A stretch of 64,000 bases of DNA from Streptomyces sp. ISL-36 (GTDB taxonomy: Bacteria; Actinomycetota; Actinomycetes; Streptomycetales; Streptomycetaceae). Under the pieces are notes generated by a model. The model had not been told where the DNA came from, made no database searches, and saw only the letters and a program-made list of their open reading frames with translations. Below, in pieces: positions 49,104-57,667 of this stretch (position 1 is its first letter; every line of letters starts with the position of its first letter). The stretch is from the NCBI RefSeq assembly GCF_018614205.1, contig NZ_JAGGOS010000027.1:1-64000 (forward strand). Reading direction: 5' to 3'. Both the position numbers and the translations under genes were made by a program.

Positions 49104-51029
49104 ATGGGCGGTAAGTCGCGGACGACGTCCGGCTCACCGGACGAGTCGGCGGACGACCAGATGGCGCTGTTCACAGCCGATGCGAAGCCGAAGCCCAAGC
49201 GTCGAGGCGGCCTGGTTCCGCGCAACAAGATCCTCAATGGACTGATCCTCGGCATCGCCCGGCAGACCGGCCGCGATTACGCCGAAATCAATCACAGCCT
49301 GAACAGGAAGCTCGGGGTTTCCACCCGGTCAGGGGCCTCCGACGAGCTGCTGGACCGGGGAATCGAACTCGCGCAGCAGTACATTGACATGCTGGCACGC
49401 AACGGGAGCGGCGTCCCGGCGTTCACCCCGCCCCCGCCCGTAGCTGTTCCTCCGCAGCAGTACCGCTCGTCGCGCTCCGAGCCGGATCCCACGGCCGAGC
49501 AGCAGCAGGCGATCGAGGCGATGACCAGCGGGGAACACTTCGTAATCCAGGCTGGCGCCGGGACGGGCAAGACGACGACGCTCGCGATGCTGGCGCGAGC
49601 CGTGGCGAGCAGGCGAGGCATGTTCCTCGCGTTCAACCGGCCGGTGGTCGACGAGGCGGCCCGCAGGTTTCCAGGTCACGTGGAATGCCGGACCGGGCAC
49701 AGCCTGGCTATGACCGCCCTTCGGTACCGGTACGGTCACCGGCTCAATCAGCCGCGTGAGCCGGGCTGGAAAGTCGGCGAGCGCCTGGGGATCAGCCAGA
49801 GAACACAGGTGCGCCTCGGGGCGAGGCTCCTCACGAACAGGACCCTTTCCTACGTCGCTTTGCAGACACTGGCCCGCTTCTGCCACTCGGACGACGACGA
49901 GATCCTACCCGTGCACGTCCCCCGGCTCCGCGGCCTGGACGACATGTACCGGGGCGACTTGGCGCAGTTCGTCCTTCCGTACGCCCGTCGGGCCTGGCGG
50001 GACGTACAAGACCCAAAAGGCGACCTCGTCCGGTTTGACCTGAACCACGCACTCAAGATCTGGGCCCTGACCGAGCCCCGGATCCGCAAAGACTTCCTGC
50101 TCCTGGACGAAGCGCAGGACACCAATCCGGTGATGGAGAAGGTCTTCAACGCCCAGCGCTCCCACGCGCAACTGATCATGGTGGGAGACTCGGCCCAGGC
50201 CATCTACGGGTGGCGAGGTGCCCGCGATGTGATGACCGGCTTCGACGGCCAGCAGCTGACCCTGTCGCAGTCCTTCCGGTTCGGACAGCGCCTCGCCGAC
50301 GAGGCAAACCGATGGCTGGCGATCGTCGAGTCACCGTTGCGGTTGCGCGGCACACCCACCATCGACACCCGCATCGGGCCTCTGGACGAAGTGGACGCGC
50401 TGCTGTGCCGCACCAACGCCGGCGCGATCTCGGAAATCTTCACACTGCTCGACGAGGGCAAGAAGGTGGCGCTGGTCGGCGGGAAGAAGGCACTCACCGA
50501 ACTCGCGAACGCCGCCGGCGCGCTGAAGGAAGACAGGCGTCCGTCCCATCCCGACCTGGTCCTCTTCAAGAACTGGGACGAGCTCGTCGAGTACGCGAAG
50601 GAGGACCCGGACGGGGCGGACCTACTGCCCCTTGTGGACATCATCGAGGACCACGGCGTCGAGATGGTCCTCTCCGCGATGAGGGAGCTGCACCTCGAGG
50701 ACGACGCTGAAGTCACTGTCTCGACGGCCCACAGGGCCAAGGGTCGGGAGTGGCCGCGGGTCCGCATCGCGGCCGACTTCCGCGAGCCGGTCTCGCGCGA
50801 GCGGGATCTCGAAGGAAACAGCATCCCCGCCCCCATTCTCCTTGAAGATGCCCGGCTCGCCTACGTGGCCGTCACTCGGGCGAGGAAGCAGCTTGACCTC
50901 GGCGGGCTGGAGTGGATCGAGACCCACCCTGACGGGCAGTTCGGATCCTCGCCGCCGCCCGGGCCGCCGGTCAGTGGGCCCCCCACTGCCCCATCCCCGT
51001 GGGACCGACTCGGTCCTCCATCCACCTGA
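49104..51029 (+). CDS. UvrD-family superfamily I helicase
   Basis: 641 residues. A basic N-terminal extension of about 130 residues with a Pro-rich spacer, then Walker A QAGAGTGKTTTLAML, Walker B LLLDEAQDTNPVM, motif III MVGDSAQAIYGWRGA. Motif V is VSTAHRAKGREW and motif VI YVAVTRARKQL. This is a 3'-5' SF1 helicase, in the style of UvrD/F-box helicases and of plasmid/phage helicases. The N-terminal NKILNGLILGIARQTGRDYAEINHSLNRKLGV segment looks like a small separate domain. Likely role in element repair or replication. Confidence 0.85.
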   Translation: MGGKSRTTSGSPDESADDQMALFTADAKPKPKRRGGLVPRNKILNGLILGIARQTGRDYAEINHSLNRKLGVSTRSGASDELLDRGIELAQQYIDMLARNGSGVPAFTPPPPVAVPPQQYRSSRSEPDPTAEQQQAIEAMTSGEHFVIQAGAGTGKTTTLAMLARAVASRRGMFLAFNRPVVDEAARRFPGHVECRTGHSLAMTALRYRYGHRLNQPREPGWKVGERLGISQRTQVRLGARLLTNRTLSYVALQTLARFCHSDDDEILPVHVPRLRGLDDMYRGDLAQFVLPYARRAWRDVQDPKGDLVRFDLNHALKIWALTEPRIRKDFLLLDEAQDTNPVMEKVFNAQRSHAQLIMVGDSAQAIYGWRGARDVMTGFDGQQLTLSQSFRFGQRLADEANRWLAIVESPLRLRGTPTIDTRIGPLDEVDALLCRTNAGAISEIFTLLDEGKKVALVGGKKALTELANAAGALKEDRRPSHPDLVLFKNWDELVEYAKEDPDGADLLPLVDIIEDHGVEMVLSAMRELHLEDDAEVTVSTAHRAKGREWPRVRIAADFREPVSRERDLEGNSIPAPILLEDARLAYVAVTRARKQLDLGGLEWIETHPDGQFGSSPPPGPPVSGPPTAPSPWDRLGPPST

Positions 51030-51052
51030 CACCCTCCGAAGGAGACACGGGC

Positions 51053-51190
51053 ATGTCCGATGCCGTTGAAGAACCTGCCGCCGCACCGTTCGCTCCCCTG
51101 CACGCATACGCTCTGACGTATCCCTGTCCAACGTGCGGAGCAGCCGCGGGGACTCTCTGTGACGCGCCGCAGAAGAATGGCTCCCTGGAT
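51053..51190 (+). pseudogene. Zinc-finger gene truncated by an IS remnant
   Basis: ATG after GAAGGAG, encoding MSDAVEEPAAAPFAPLHAYALTYP and CPTCGAAAGTLCDAP, the first half of a CxxCGAxxGxxC...H zinc finger like that at 7197. After about 46 codons the sequence changes to foreign DNA, at the edge of transposase-like sequence on the opposite strand; the His ligands are lost. Starts 23 bases after the helicase stop, so it once formed an operon with it. Confidence 0.6.
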
Positions 51191-51402
51191 TCAGGGAGTG
51201 CACGGCAGGGAGGTCGTCGACAAGGACACGGTCCATCCAGTCCGGGAGCTGGTCTCCCTGGAGGCCGTGGAGCATCTCGGCGAAGTCGTGGACGTGCCGT
51301 GCGGCGGCGTCGAGGTGAGGGCAGGCCGTACGGATCTCCTTCAGTTCCGCGGTGTCCGTCGGTCCGCTCGCGCCCTGCCGGATAGCGCTTGCGGACAGTC
51401 GG
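51190..51402 (-). mobile_element. ISL3-family transposase remnant
   Basis: On the minus strand, ELKEIRTACPHLDAAARHVHDFAEMLHG and LPDWMDRVLVDDLPAVHS match the C-terminal region of ISL3-type (DDE) transposases (L..I.ARC P.L.....H...FA.ML......L..W......D.LP.L..F). Only about 65 residues remain, with no intact frame or terminal repeats seen. Confidence 0.6.
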
Positions 51403-52467
51403 TCAGAACACGGGTGGCGGAGGATCGCTCCTCCACTTCGCATGGACCCTCTCCCGGCGGGCCGCTACCGGCGCGCACTGCCAGCACAGCCAGTCCTTAC
51501 TCTGCGGCTCGTAGCTGCGGTTCGTGCAGTTCGCGCACTTGTACCTGCCGGGACTCGGCCTGAACAGCGACGCGCCGCTCTCGATCTTTCGCTTGTAGAG
51601 GTCTTCGGGCCTGTCGTACACGATGAACTCGCTGTGCCGGAGGGTTTCGAAGCGCAGCCATTCATCCATCGTCGCGTCGGGGGCGGTAGTGGATTCGTGG
51701 GCGGTACAGCGCTGGTAGCGCCACCGTCGCCATGCATCCGTGTAGAGGGCGGTCAGGCTGTAGACCCACATCTTCTGACCTGCCCAGAGCGTCGCTGCTC
51801 CGGCGCGGCCGCTCGGCATCGGGATGTCGACCTGTTCCCAGTGGCCTTCCGGGCGCTCCGGGTCGAAGACGGTGTTGTTGCATCGCTGATTCGTTGTGGT
51901 GGCCCTCACGATGCACTGCACCTTGTCGATCGCCGTCGGCGCCAGGAAACGGGCAGGCGGGTAGTCGATGATGTGCCGGACAGGGCTCTCGATGCGGATG
52001 AACTGCTCGCTGACCTCGGTCTCTGTGACCTCTCGCTCTCGCTGGGCAGGAACGAACTCGCCCTTGTCGATCCAGGCCTTGGTCTGAACCGCATAGCGGA
52101 GCCTGAGTCCCTGGAAGGCTGTCAGGTCGTCGTCATGCTCGACGGCGGGGCAGATCGCCGGATGGGCGATCCGGCAATGCCCCGTGCCGTCGTCGCCGTA
52201 GTGGGCGATCCCGTTGAAGATCGACCATCGAAGGTGCTCGTACACGAGGTGCGACGGAAACTCCTGTACAAGCATGGGGAGCCACTCGTCGTTGTCCTGC
52301 CGCTGGAACCAGTCGATGGGGTGGTTGCAGTATCGGCACCGGCTGATCGCATCCCGGCGAAGGGTCTTCGACGCGCTGTTCTTGTGGATCCAGATGTGCC
52401 TGCGTTCCCACCGGCATGCTTCTGTCTCATCGACTGGGCTGCCGTCCCAGTGCCTTCCACTTGTCAC
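51403..52467 (-). CDS. DUF6083-like protein
   Basis: 354 residues. The N-terminus RHWDGSPVDETEACRWERRHIWIHKNSASKTLR...CRYCNHPIDWFQR then LPMLVQEFPSHLVYEHLRWSIFNGIAHYGDDGTGHCRIAHPAICPA resembles DUF6083 proteins of Streptomyces (C.YC...I.W....; C.I.H...CP). A second CxxC pair lies at the C-terminus (YKCANCTN...WLCWQC). Both are probably zinc sites. Function unknown; typical accessory protein. Confidence 0.65.
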   Translation of the reverse strand: MTSGRHWDGSPVDETEACRWERRHIWIHKNSASKTLRRDAISRCRYCNHPIDWFQRQDNDEWLPMLVQEFPSHLVYEHLRWSIFNGIAHYGDDGTGHCRIAHPAICPAVEHDDDLTAFQGLRLRYAVQTKAWIDKGEFVPAQREREVTETEVSEQFIRIESPVRHIIDYPPARFLAPTAIDKVQCIVRATTTNQRCNNTVFDPERPEGHWEQVDIPMPSGRAGAATLWAGQKMWVYSLTALYTDAWRRWRYQRCTAHESTTAPDATMDEWLRFETLRHSEFIVYDRPEDLYKRKIESGASLFRPSPGRYKCANCTNRSYEPQSKDWLCWQCAPVAARRERVHAKWRSDPPPPVF

Positions 52468-52864
52468 ACGTGATCACATAAGGCATGAGAACCCACGCTT
52501 GGTACTGAATAGGCGCTAGATCACCTTTTCGGCCCAACGGCTTTCACGAGCTGGAGCGGTGAGGTTTCGCTTCCAACGACCCCAGGGGCCGTACCTGGCC
52601 CGGGGCGCGTCCGGGTCGTACGCGATCACACCAAGCCAACGCCAGGGGCGCCCGGGGTTTGAGCAGAGCCCGGTCTTGTGGGAGACAGCTCCGGTCGATT
52701 GGATCCCGTTTGGGGCTGTCGATCACGGCAGGCCTTCAGCGACCCAAGCGACTCTAGGTCGGACATAGCGTCGAGTACCCCACCAACGCTCGTGCGCTCT
52801 CCTTCACTGAGGACCATCTGCACCCGCAACCGAGTAGGCCCCCGGCAGCAGCCGGGCCCTGCGG
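52468..52864. other. Intergenic region
   Basis: About 400 bases with no supported gene and no repeat or clear terminator seen. It separates the DUF6083 gene from the replication module. Confidence 0.5.
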
Positions 52865-53266
52865 CTACAGCGGGAGCGTTATTCCGAGCTCCTGCATCGC
52901 GGTCGACGGCGGGCCGCCTTCGGAGCGTTCGGTCTTTCTGCCCTTGGTTCGGGGAGCGAGCGTCCGGGGGTCGATGCCTTCAGACGGGCCGGCCTCGCGG
53001 TACAGCCCGCCGGGGACTGTGTCGCGGTCGTTTGGCTGGAGCCAGAAGACGCGTCGACGGAAGGTCCCGGAGGCTCGTGACGCCTTCGCGGTGGGCCCAA
53101 GGATGGCGTAGCCGATCATGCGGCCTGGGCGGAAGTACGGCGGCCTGCCGCCGCGGGTGGGCAGGCGGTCAAGGGTCTGGCGGACGTAGTCGAGCTGTTC
53201 GATGTCCTCGAGCCAGACCAGTTCGATTTCGTGCTTGATCTCGTCGTCGCTGATCAGGGCACTCAT
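52865..53266 (-). CDS. Small protein downstream of primase-helicase
   Basis: 133 residues; ATG overlaps the helicase stop (ATGA). Acidic N-terminus (ISDDEIKHEIELVWLEDIEQLDYVRQTLDRLP), then a beta-type part (PGRMIGYAILGPTAKASRASGTFRRRVFWLQPNDRD). Third gene of the replication operon; it may be a co-factor for replication. Family not recognised. Confidence 0.55.
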   Translation of the reverse strand: MSALISDDEIKHEIELVWLEDIEQLDYVRQTLDRLPTRGGRPPYFRPGRMIGYAILGPTAKASRASGTFRRRVFWLQPNDRDTVPGGLYREAGPSEGIDPRTLAPRTKGRKTERSEGGPPSTAMQELGITLPL

Positions 53267-54786
53267 GCCATCTCCTCGTCGGCGAGCAATCCGATGCCAG
53301 GGTAATACTTCCTCGAATTCGACACTTTCATCTCTTTCGGGGATGACAGGCCGACGAGCTCGCGGGTTCGCTGTGCGAAAGCGCGGCTGGTCGCCGGCGG
53401 GGAGCCTTCGCTCGAGCACCAGGTCCTGTAGGCGTCGTAGAGCGTTTTCTGCTCGGTGCGGGCCTCCGGGCTGAGGACGCAGGCCTCATCGTAGAAGCGT
53501 CCGGTGTGGTCTTCGGTCTCGGCGTACGCCGTGGTGGCGATGCGGACCTTGTCGGGGCCGGTGAGGTCCTTGTCGCCAGCGAGGTAGCGCCGGGCCCCTT
53601 CGATGAGCCAGTTCAGGATGCCGGGGCCTTCTTCGGCGACCAGGATGTCGGCGAGGTTGTCGATCTTCCGGTCGTCGGGGACGGTGCGCTCGAAGGGGAT
53701 GAGGCGCATGCGGCGCCAGAAGGCGAAGCCGCCGGTCCCGACTTCGGGGCGGTGGTTGCCGAGGAGCCAGAGCTTGTGGGTGGGCTCGAAGCTGAAGAAG
53801 TCCTGCCTCATGCGGCGGGCCTTGATCCGGTCGCCTCCGGTGAGGTGCTTGACGCGGGCTTCGTCGAACTTGTCGCCGGGCTTGACCTCGGAGCAGACGA
53901 TGATGCGTCGGCCGTGGAGCTCGGCGAGGTCGGTGGGGTGGCCTTCGTAGGGGCGGGCCATCAGGAAGCCGGGCGGGGCGGCGTCGGCGTAGTCGCCCAT
54001 CAGTTTCATGAAGAGGTCGAGGAGGACCGATTTGCCGTTTTTGCCCGCCCCGAAGAGGAATGGCATCACCTGGGCGCCGACGTCTCCGGTGATCGAGTAG
54101 CCCAGGAGCAACTGGAGGTATCCGATCATCTCGGCGCCTTCGGGGCCGTCTCCGAAGGTGTCCGTCAGGAACTGGATGAACCTCGGGGTGGGCATCGGGG
54201 TAGGGCCCGTGAAGGTGGATCGGGAGTTGAAGTCTCTGTTCGGGTCAGGGGTGCGCAGCAGGCCTGTGCGCAGGTCGACCACGCCTGCTGGAGTGCACAG
54301 GACGTAGGGGTCGGCGTCCAGGAGGGCGGCGTTGAGGACCATGCCGGGGGCAGTCCTGGCCTGGGCGAGCATCGCGTTGATGCCAGAGGTGCTCAGTGCG
54401 CGCTTCCGGTGCTTCCTCAGGGCCTCCGTGGTGTGGACTCCGCGGGGGTCGCTGGAGGCGATTTCCTCTCCGATCTCACCAGCGGCCCACAGGACGGTGT
54501 CGTCCTCGTCCATCTGCCAGCGGGTGGTGTCCCAGCGGTACCAGCTCAGGCCAGGGACGTAGCGGAAGTCGGAGGCGTAGATCTGCGCGAAGAGCTTGGC
54601 GTTGCCTCGGTCGGTGAGGCTGTCGGGAAGCAGGCCGTGGGCGGTGGCGGGCCCGTCGACCGGGGCCGGCTTCGTTGCGCCTTGAGCGGGAACGGGAGCC
54701 GTGTTCTTCGCGATGATCTGTTCGGCGATTACCTGCGGATCGAAGTCGAAGAGGACGTCCTCGCTGCCGCCGATGGGGCTGGTCAC
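53263..54786 (-). CDS. D5/P4-type primase-helicase
   Basis: 507 residues from a GTG overlapping the Prim-Pol stop. An N-terminal D5-like region (LFAQIYASDFRYVPGLSWYRWDTTRWQMDED) is followed by a superfamily III helicase core. That core has Walker A FGAGKNGKSVLLDLFMKLMG, Walker B-like GRRIIVCSEVKPG, and KLWLLGNHRPEV with the SF3 motif C Asn. It ends with a winged-helix-like part (YDAYRTWCSSEG...RTRELVGLS). Such proteins unwind the origin in P4-like phages and many actinobacterial plasmids. Confidence 0.85.
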   Translation of the reverse strand: MTSPIGGSEDVLFDFDPQVIAEQIIAKNTAPVPAQGATKPAPVDGPATAHGLLPDSLTDRGNAKLFAQIYASDFRYVPGLSWYRWDTTRWQMDEDDTVLWAAGEIGEEIASSDPRGVHTTEALRKHRKRALSTSGINAMLAQARTAPGMVLNAALLDADPYVLCTPAGVVDLRTGLLRTPDPNRDFNSRSTFTGPTPMPTPRFIQFLTDTFGDGPEGAEMIGYLQLLLGYSITGDVGAQVMPFLFGAGKNGKSVLLDLFMKLMGDYADAAPPGFLMARPYEGHPTDLAELHGRRIIVCSEVKPGDKFDEARVKHLTGGDRIKARRMRQDFFSFEPTHKLWLLGNHRPEVGTGGFAFWRRMRLIPFERTVPDDRKIDNLADILVAEEGPGILNWLIEGARRYLAGDKDLTGPDKVRIATTAYAETEDHTGRFYDEACVLSPEARTEQKTLYDAYRTWCSSEGSPPATSRAFAQRTRELVGLSSPKEMKVSNSRKYYPGIGLLADEEMA

Positions 54787-55892
54787 GGGCGGCTCCCGGT
54801 ACGGAGGGGGTTTCGGGATCCGGCGGCCATGCCGCTGCGGATGATCTGTGCGGAGCGGCGCTCCTGCCCGGGGCGGGCTAGGTCTGCGGTTTCGTGCAGG
54901 ATGCGCTCGGCTTCGTCGTGGGAGAGGTGACCGGCGGCTGCCAGGCCTCCTGCCGTGTAGGCGGCGCGGTTGAGCTTCTCGGAGAATCCTGCGCCTTCTG
55001 CCAGGGCTCCGCAGGCGGTCACCTCGGCAAGGACCGTCGACAGGGCCTTGGTTGCCTGGACGGCACCGCCGCCAGCTGCGACGACGGCTTGCCGGGCTCG
55101 GGCCGGGACGGGTCGAGGCGCCGGAATGTGGGCGGGCGGGAGATGGTTGGTGCGCTCCAGCTCCTGGGCGAGCCACTGCGGGAGCGGTGCTGGGATGCGT
55201 TCGGGCCCGACGGGGGTGTAGGTGCCGGCCGTCGTGGTGGTACCGGGAGCGATGATGTAGCCGCCGTCGGCGCGCACGTCGACCTGCCAGGCGAGGGCTC
55301 GGCCGGTACCGGAGCCGGTGGAGCACTGCCAGCGGCGGGCGTCGGTGGCGCGGTACCAGACGTGAAGGCCTCCCGAGGGAGTGCGCACGCGCAGGGTGTT
55401 GGTGTCGGTGGCCGGGTTCTCCTGGTTGCGGAGGGCTGCCAGGACGGCAAGGGTGTGGAAGCCGGTGGTCATCGCAGAGACGTCGATGTCGTCAGCGATG
55501 GCGATGCCTGGGAGGAGCCTGTCCCGGGGCGGCGGAGGTGCGGGGTGGGCGTCGATGTCGATGACCACGAGGTTCGCCGGTCCGCACGCGACCGCAACAC
55601 CCATCTGAGGGCGCTGTCCCCACCACTGCAGGATCCGGTTCATGTCGAGCGTTGCCGCGTGGAAGCCGTGGCACCAGCGGCCTGCCGCCCGGCAGGAGCA
55701 GGTTCGGCGGTCGTGGTGGCGCGGCCGGCATTCCGGGCAATTGGCCGCGGGCGTCTTCTTGCCCGGGGCGAGCGGGTGGACGGGCCATCCGTGGCTGGCG
55801 CACCACCTGGCGAGGGCGAGCGACCCAGCGACTGAGGTAGGGCGCGGCTCGGTTGTTGAGTCGCTGATGGAAACCCGCAGGTCAGCAGGCAT
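54783..55892 (-). CDS. Bifunctional DNA primase/polymerase (Prim-Pol)
   Basis: 369 residues, ATG after GGGGGAAGAAG. LARWCASHGWPVHPLAPGKKTP is the usual Prim-Pol start, followed by a Cys-rich insert (CPECRPRHHDRRTCSC, a possible zinc site). The catalytic strand is LVVIDIDAH (hhhDhD), then SGGLHVWYR, the conserved GG-x-H motif. The C-terminal region is helical. It synthesises primers and extends DNA; with the helicase it forms a complete initiation set. The iteron array lies directly upstream and partly inside the 5' end. Confidence 0.85.
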   Translation of the reverse strand: MPADLRVSISDSTTEPRPTSVAGSLALARWCASHGWPVHPLAPGKKTPAANCPECRPRHHDRRTCSCRAAGRWCHGFHAATLDMNRILQWWGQRPQMGVAVACGPANLVVIDIDAHPAPPPPRDRLLPGIAIADDIDVSAMTTGFHTLAVLAALRNQENPATDTNTLRVRTPSGGLHVWYRATDARRWQCSTGSGTGRALAWQVDVRADGGYIIAPGTTTTAGTYTPVGPERIPAPLPQWLAQELERTNHLPPAHIPAPRPVPARARQAVVAAGGGAVQATKALSTVLAEVTACGALAEGAGFSEKLNRAAYTAGGLAAAGHLSHDEAERILHETADLARPGQERRSAQIIRSGMAAGSRNPLRTGSRP

Positions 55893-56345
55893 CTTCTTCC
55901 CCCATCAGCGACTGAAGCGACTCAAGAACGGAGACAGCCTAGCGAAAAGGGCCGTTCGGGGGGATTACCTGTCCCCCGGGCGTGGCGAGGGGCCTGAAGG
56001 AGCGACTGAAGCGGAGCCGAGCCACTCGGCGCAATTGAGTCGCTGCCTTCAGTCGCTCCACGAAACCACAGGTCAGAGGCATTCCCCAACCGTTGACAGC
56101 GACTGAAGCGACTGAAGTTCCCTATTTATCAGGCACACACGCGCACACAGGAGGAGCTGATATACCCGACCTTCAGTCGCTTGAGTCGCTGCCTCATGAG
56201 TGACAGGGCTCTGACCTGCGGTTTTCTTCAGCGACTGAAGCGTTGCTCGGTCGCTTACGTTCAGTCGCTGACCCACCGAGAGGCAGCTGGCTCTCCCCAG
56301 CTACCGAAGCGACTCAAGCGACTCAAGCGACTCAAGCGACTGAGC
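55828..56345. repeat. Iteron array, candidate replication origin
   Basis: A 9-base unit, GCGACTGAA or GCGACTCAA, occurs about 15 times on both strands. There are tandem pairs at about 55909, 56099 and (inverted) 56171 and 56035. A run of four perfect tandem copies (CAAGCGACT period) lies at 56308-56343. An AT-rich interval (CCTATTTATCAGG) lies at about 56120. The array fills the 480-base gap between the Prim-Pol gene and the transfer genes. Layout fits an iteron origin bound by an initiator, probably one of the two neighbouring gene products. Confidence 0.75.
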
Positions 56346-56375
56346 CACGGACATCGGCCGACGAACGCACGCCTC

Positions 56376-56687
56376 TCAGCTGCGGTGACGAGGTTCAAGC
56401 AGCAGGTCTTCGATCGTTCCCTGGCCGCCGGTCTGGTTGATCCAGCCTTCGAGTATGTGCTGGATGATCTGCCGGGCGGTCACGCGGTACTCCTCCGGGC
56501 AGGTCTCGCTCTGGGAGAGGGCACCAATGGGCCGGGTGTGGCAGTACAGGGCAAGCATTTCGCCGATGAGCGGGGAGAACGGCCGGGTGATGGCCTGGGC
56601 TTCGTCGCACAGCCGGTACTCGTGGGGTGCCAGGGGCTCGGTCGAGGCGGCTTCGGTCTTCGTGCGGCGGATCTTGGTGAGGAGCAC
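56376..56687 (-). CDS. Small protein at the end of the transfer operon
   Basis: 103 residues; GTG start seven bases after GGAAGGA. TEPLAPHEYRLCDEAQAITRPFSPLIGEMLALYCHTR and RQIIQHILEGWINQTGGQGTIEDLLLEPR are helical with two Cys/His. No family recognised. Follows the replication-relaxation gene by 20 bases; its stop lies next to the iterons. Confidence 0.55.
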   Translation of the reverse strand: MLLTKIRRTKTEAASTEPLAPHEYRLCDEAQAITRPFSPLIGEMLALYCHTRPIGALSQSETCPEEYRVTARQIIQHILEGWINQTGGQGTIEDLLLEPRHRS

Positions 56688-56707
56688 GTGAGGTCCTTCC
56701 GGTGCGC

Positions 56708-57652
56708 TCAGGCTGCGAGGCTGACGGGGCGTAGCCAGGCGTCGGCGTTTTCGGCGGGGCCGAGGATCGGGGTGAAGATCGGTTCGAAGGGGCCGCGGTG
56801 CTGCAGCAGGCCGAGGGTGGTGACGCCAGCGCGCAGCCCGGTGTTGGTGAGCGCGGGGTCGCTGGCGGCGAGGCTGCGCAGGTCGGCGATGCGCCGGGCT
56901 AGGCGTGAATCGGAGGCGCCGGTGAGAACCAGCAGCAGGCGTGGGAAGGCGGGGTAGCGGTAGCGCCAGGCAGGCGTGGTTGTGGTCCGCCGGCCCGCTT
57001 TGGCGCCGCGGCCGACGGGTTGCTGCGGCGTGTAGGCGTAGTAGGCGGCGTAGGCGTGGAGCTTCTGCGCGAGGCGCGCGATGGTCATCTGGGTGCGGTC
57101 GACCTCGATGAAGAACGTGAGCAGGGTCCGTTGGCGGGCTGCGGTGTCGGTGTGGACGTAGTTGAGGACGGCGTCGGGGACGAGGTTGAGGTCCTCGCCG
57201 GGACGGGAGTCGTCGCGGTAGTAGTGCGCGGTCTCGGGTGACCAGTCGAGGGGGCCGCATTCGTGGCCCAGGCGGCGGGCCCAGTCGACGAACGCCAGGC
57301 CCGTCTCCACGGTGGCGAGGGTGTGTTCCTGCAGCGGGCCGAGAGCCGCCTCCGGGCTCATCCGGTATGGACGCTGCGGCAGCAGCCCGACCGATTCGAC
57401 GGCGTTGGCGCCCTTCTCGGTCAGCCACCACAGCAGCTCGGTCTGGCCCGAGACGCGACGGCCGACCGTCTCGGCCAGGCCGGTCTCCCGCAGGGTGTGG
57501 AGCTGGCGGCGCAGGTATTCGGCTCGGGTGTGGTGCGGGGTGATGAGCTGGTGTAGCTGTCTGGTTGAGACCAGGCGGTGCTGGTAGAGGACCTGGGTTG
57601 CCTGCTGGGCGATCTGTCCCAGGCCCGTGGGGCCAGTGTGTGGGTACGGCAT
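56708..57652 (-). CDS. Replication-relaxation family protein
   Basis: 314 residues. An N-terminal winged HTH (QATQVLYQHRLVSTRQLHQLITPHHTRAEYLRRQLHTLRETGLAETVG, then LLWWLTEKGA) is followed by EHTLATVETGLAFV...PDAVLNY and a basic part with FFIEVDRTQMTIARLAQKLHAYAAYY. This order (HTH, H.L......, ..P D.., .EVD....T....KL..Y) is the replication-relaxation family, found with plasmid replication and transfer genes. DNA binding at the adjacent iterons is possible. Confidence 0.8.
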   Translation of the reverse strand: MPYPHTGPTGLGQIAQQATQVLYQHRLVSTRQLHQLITPHHTRAEYLRRQLHTLRETGLAETVGRRVSGQTELLWWLTEKGANAVESVGLLPQRPYRMSPEAALGPLQEHTLATVETGLAFVDWARRLGHECGPLDWSPETAHYYRDDSRPGEDLNLVPDAVLNYVHTDTAARQRTLLTFFIEVDRTQMTIARLAQKLHAYAAYYAYTPQQPVGRGAKAGRRTTTTPAWRYRYPAFPRLLLVLTGASDSRLARRIADLRSLAASDPALTNTGLRAGVTTLGLLQHRGPFEPIFTPILGPAENADAWLRPVSLAA

Positions 57653-57667
57653 CGGAGTGCTCCCGGT

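Noticed and set aside
55905..56345. CRISPR array
   Set aside because: Repeats are 9 bases long, in both orientations and partly tandem without spacers, which fits iterons and not CRISPR; no cas genes are present.
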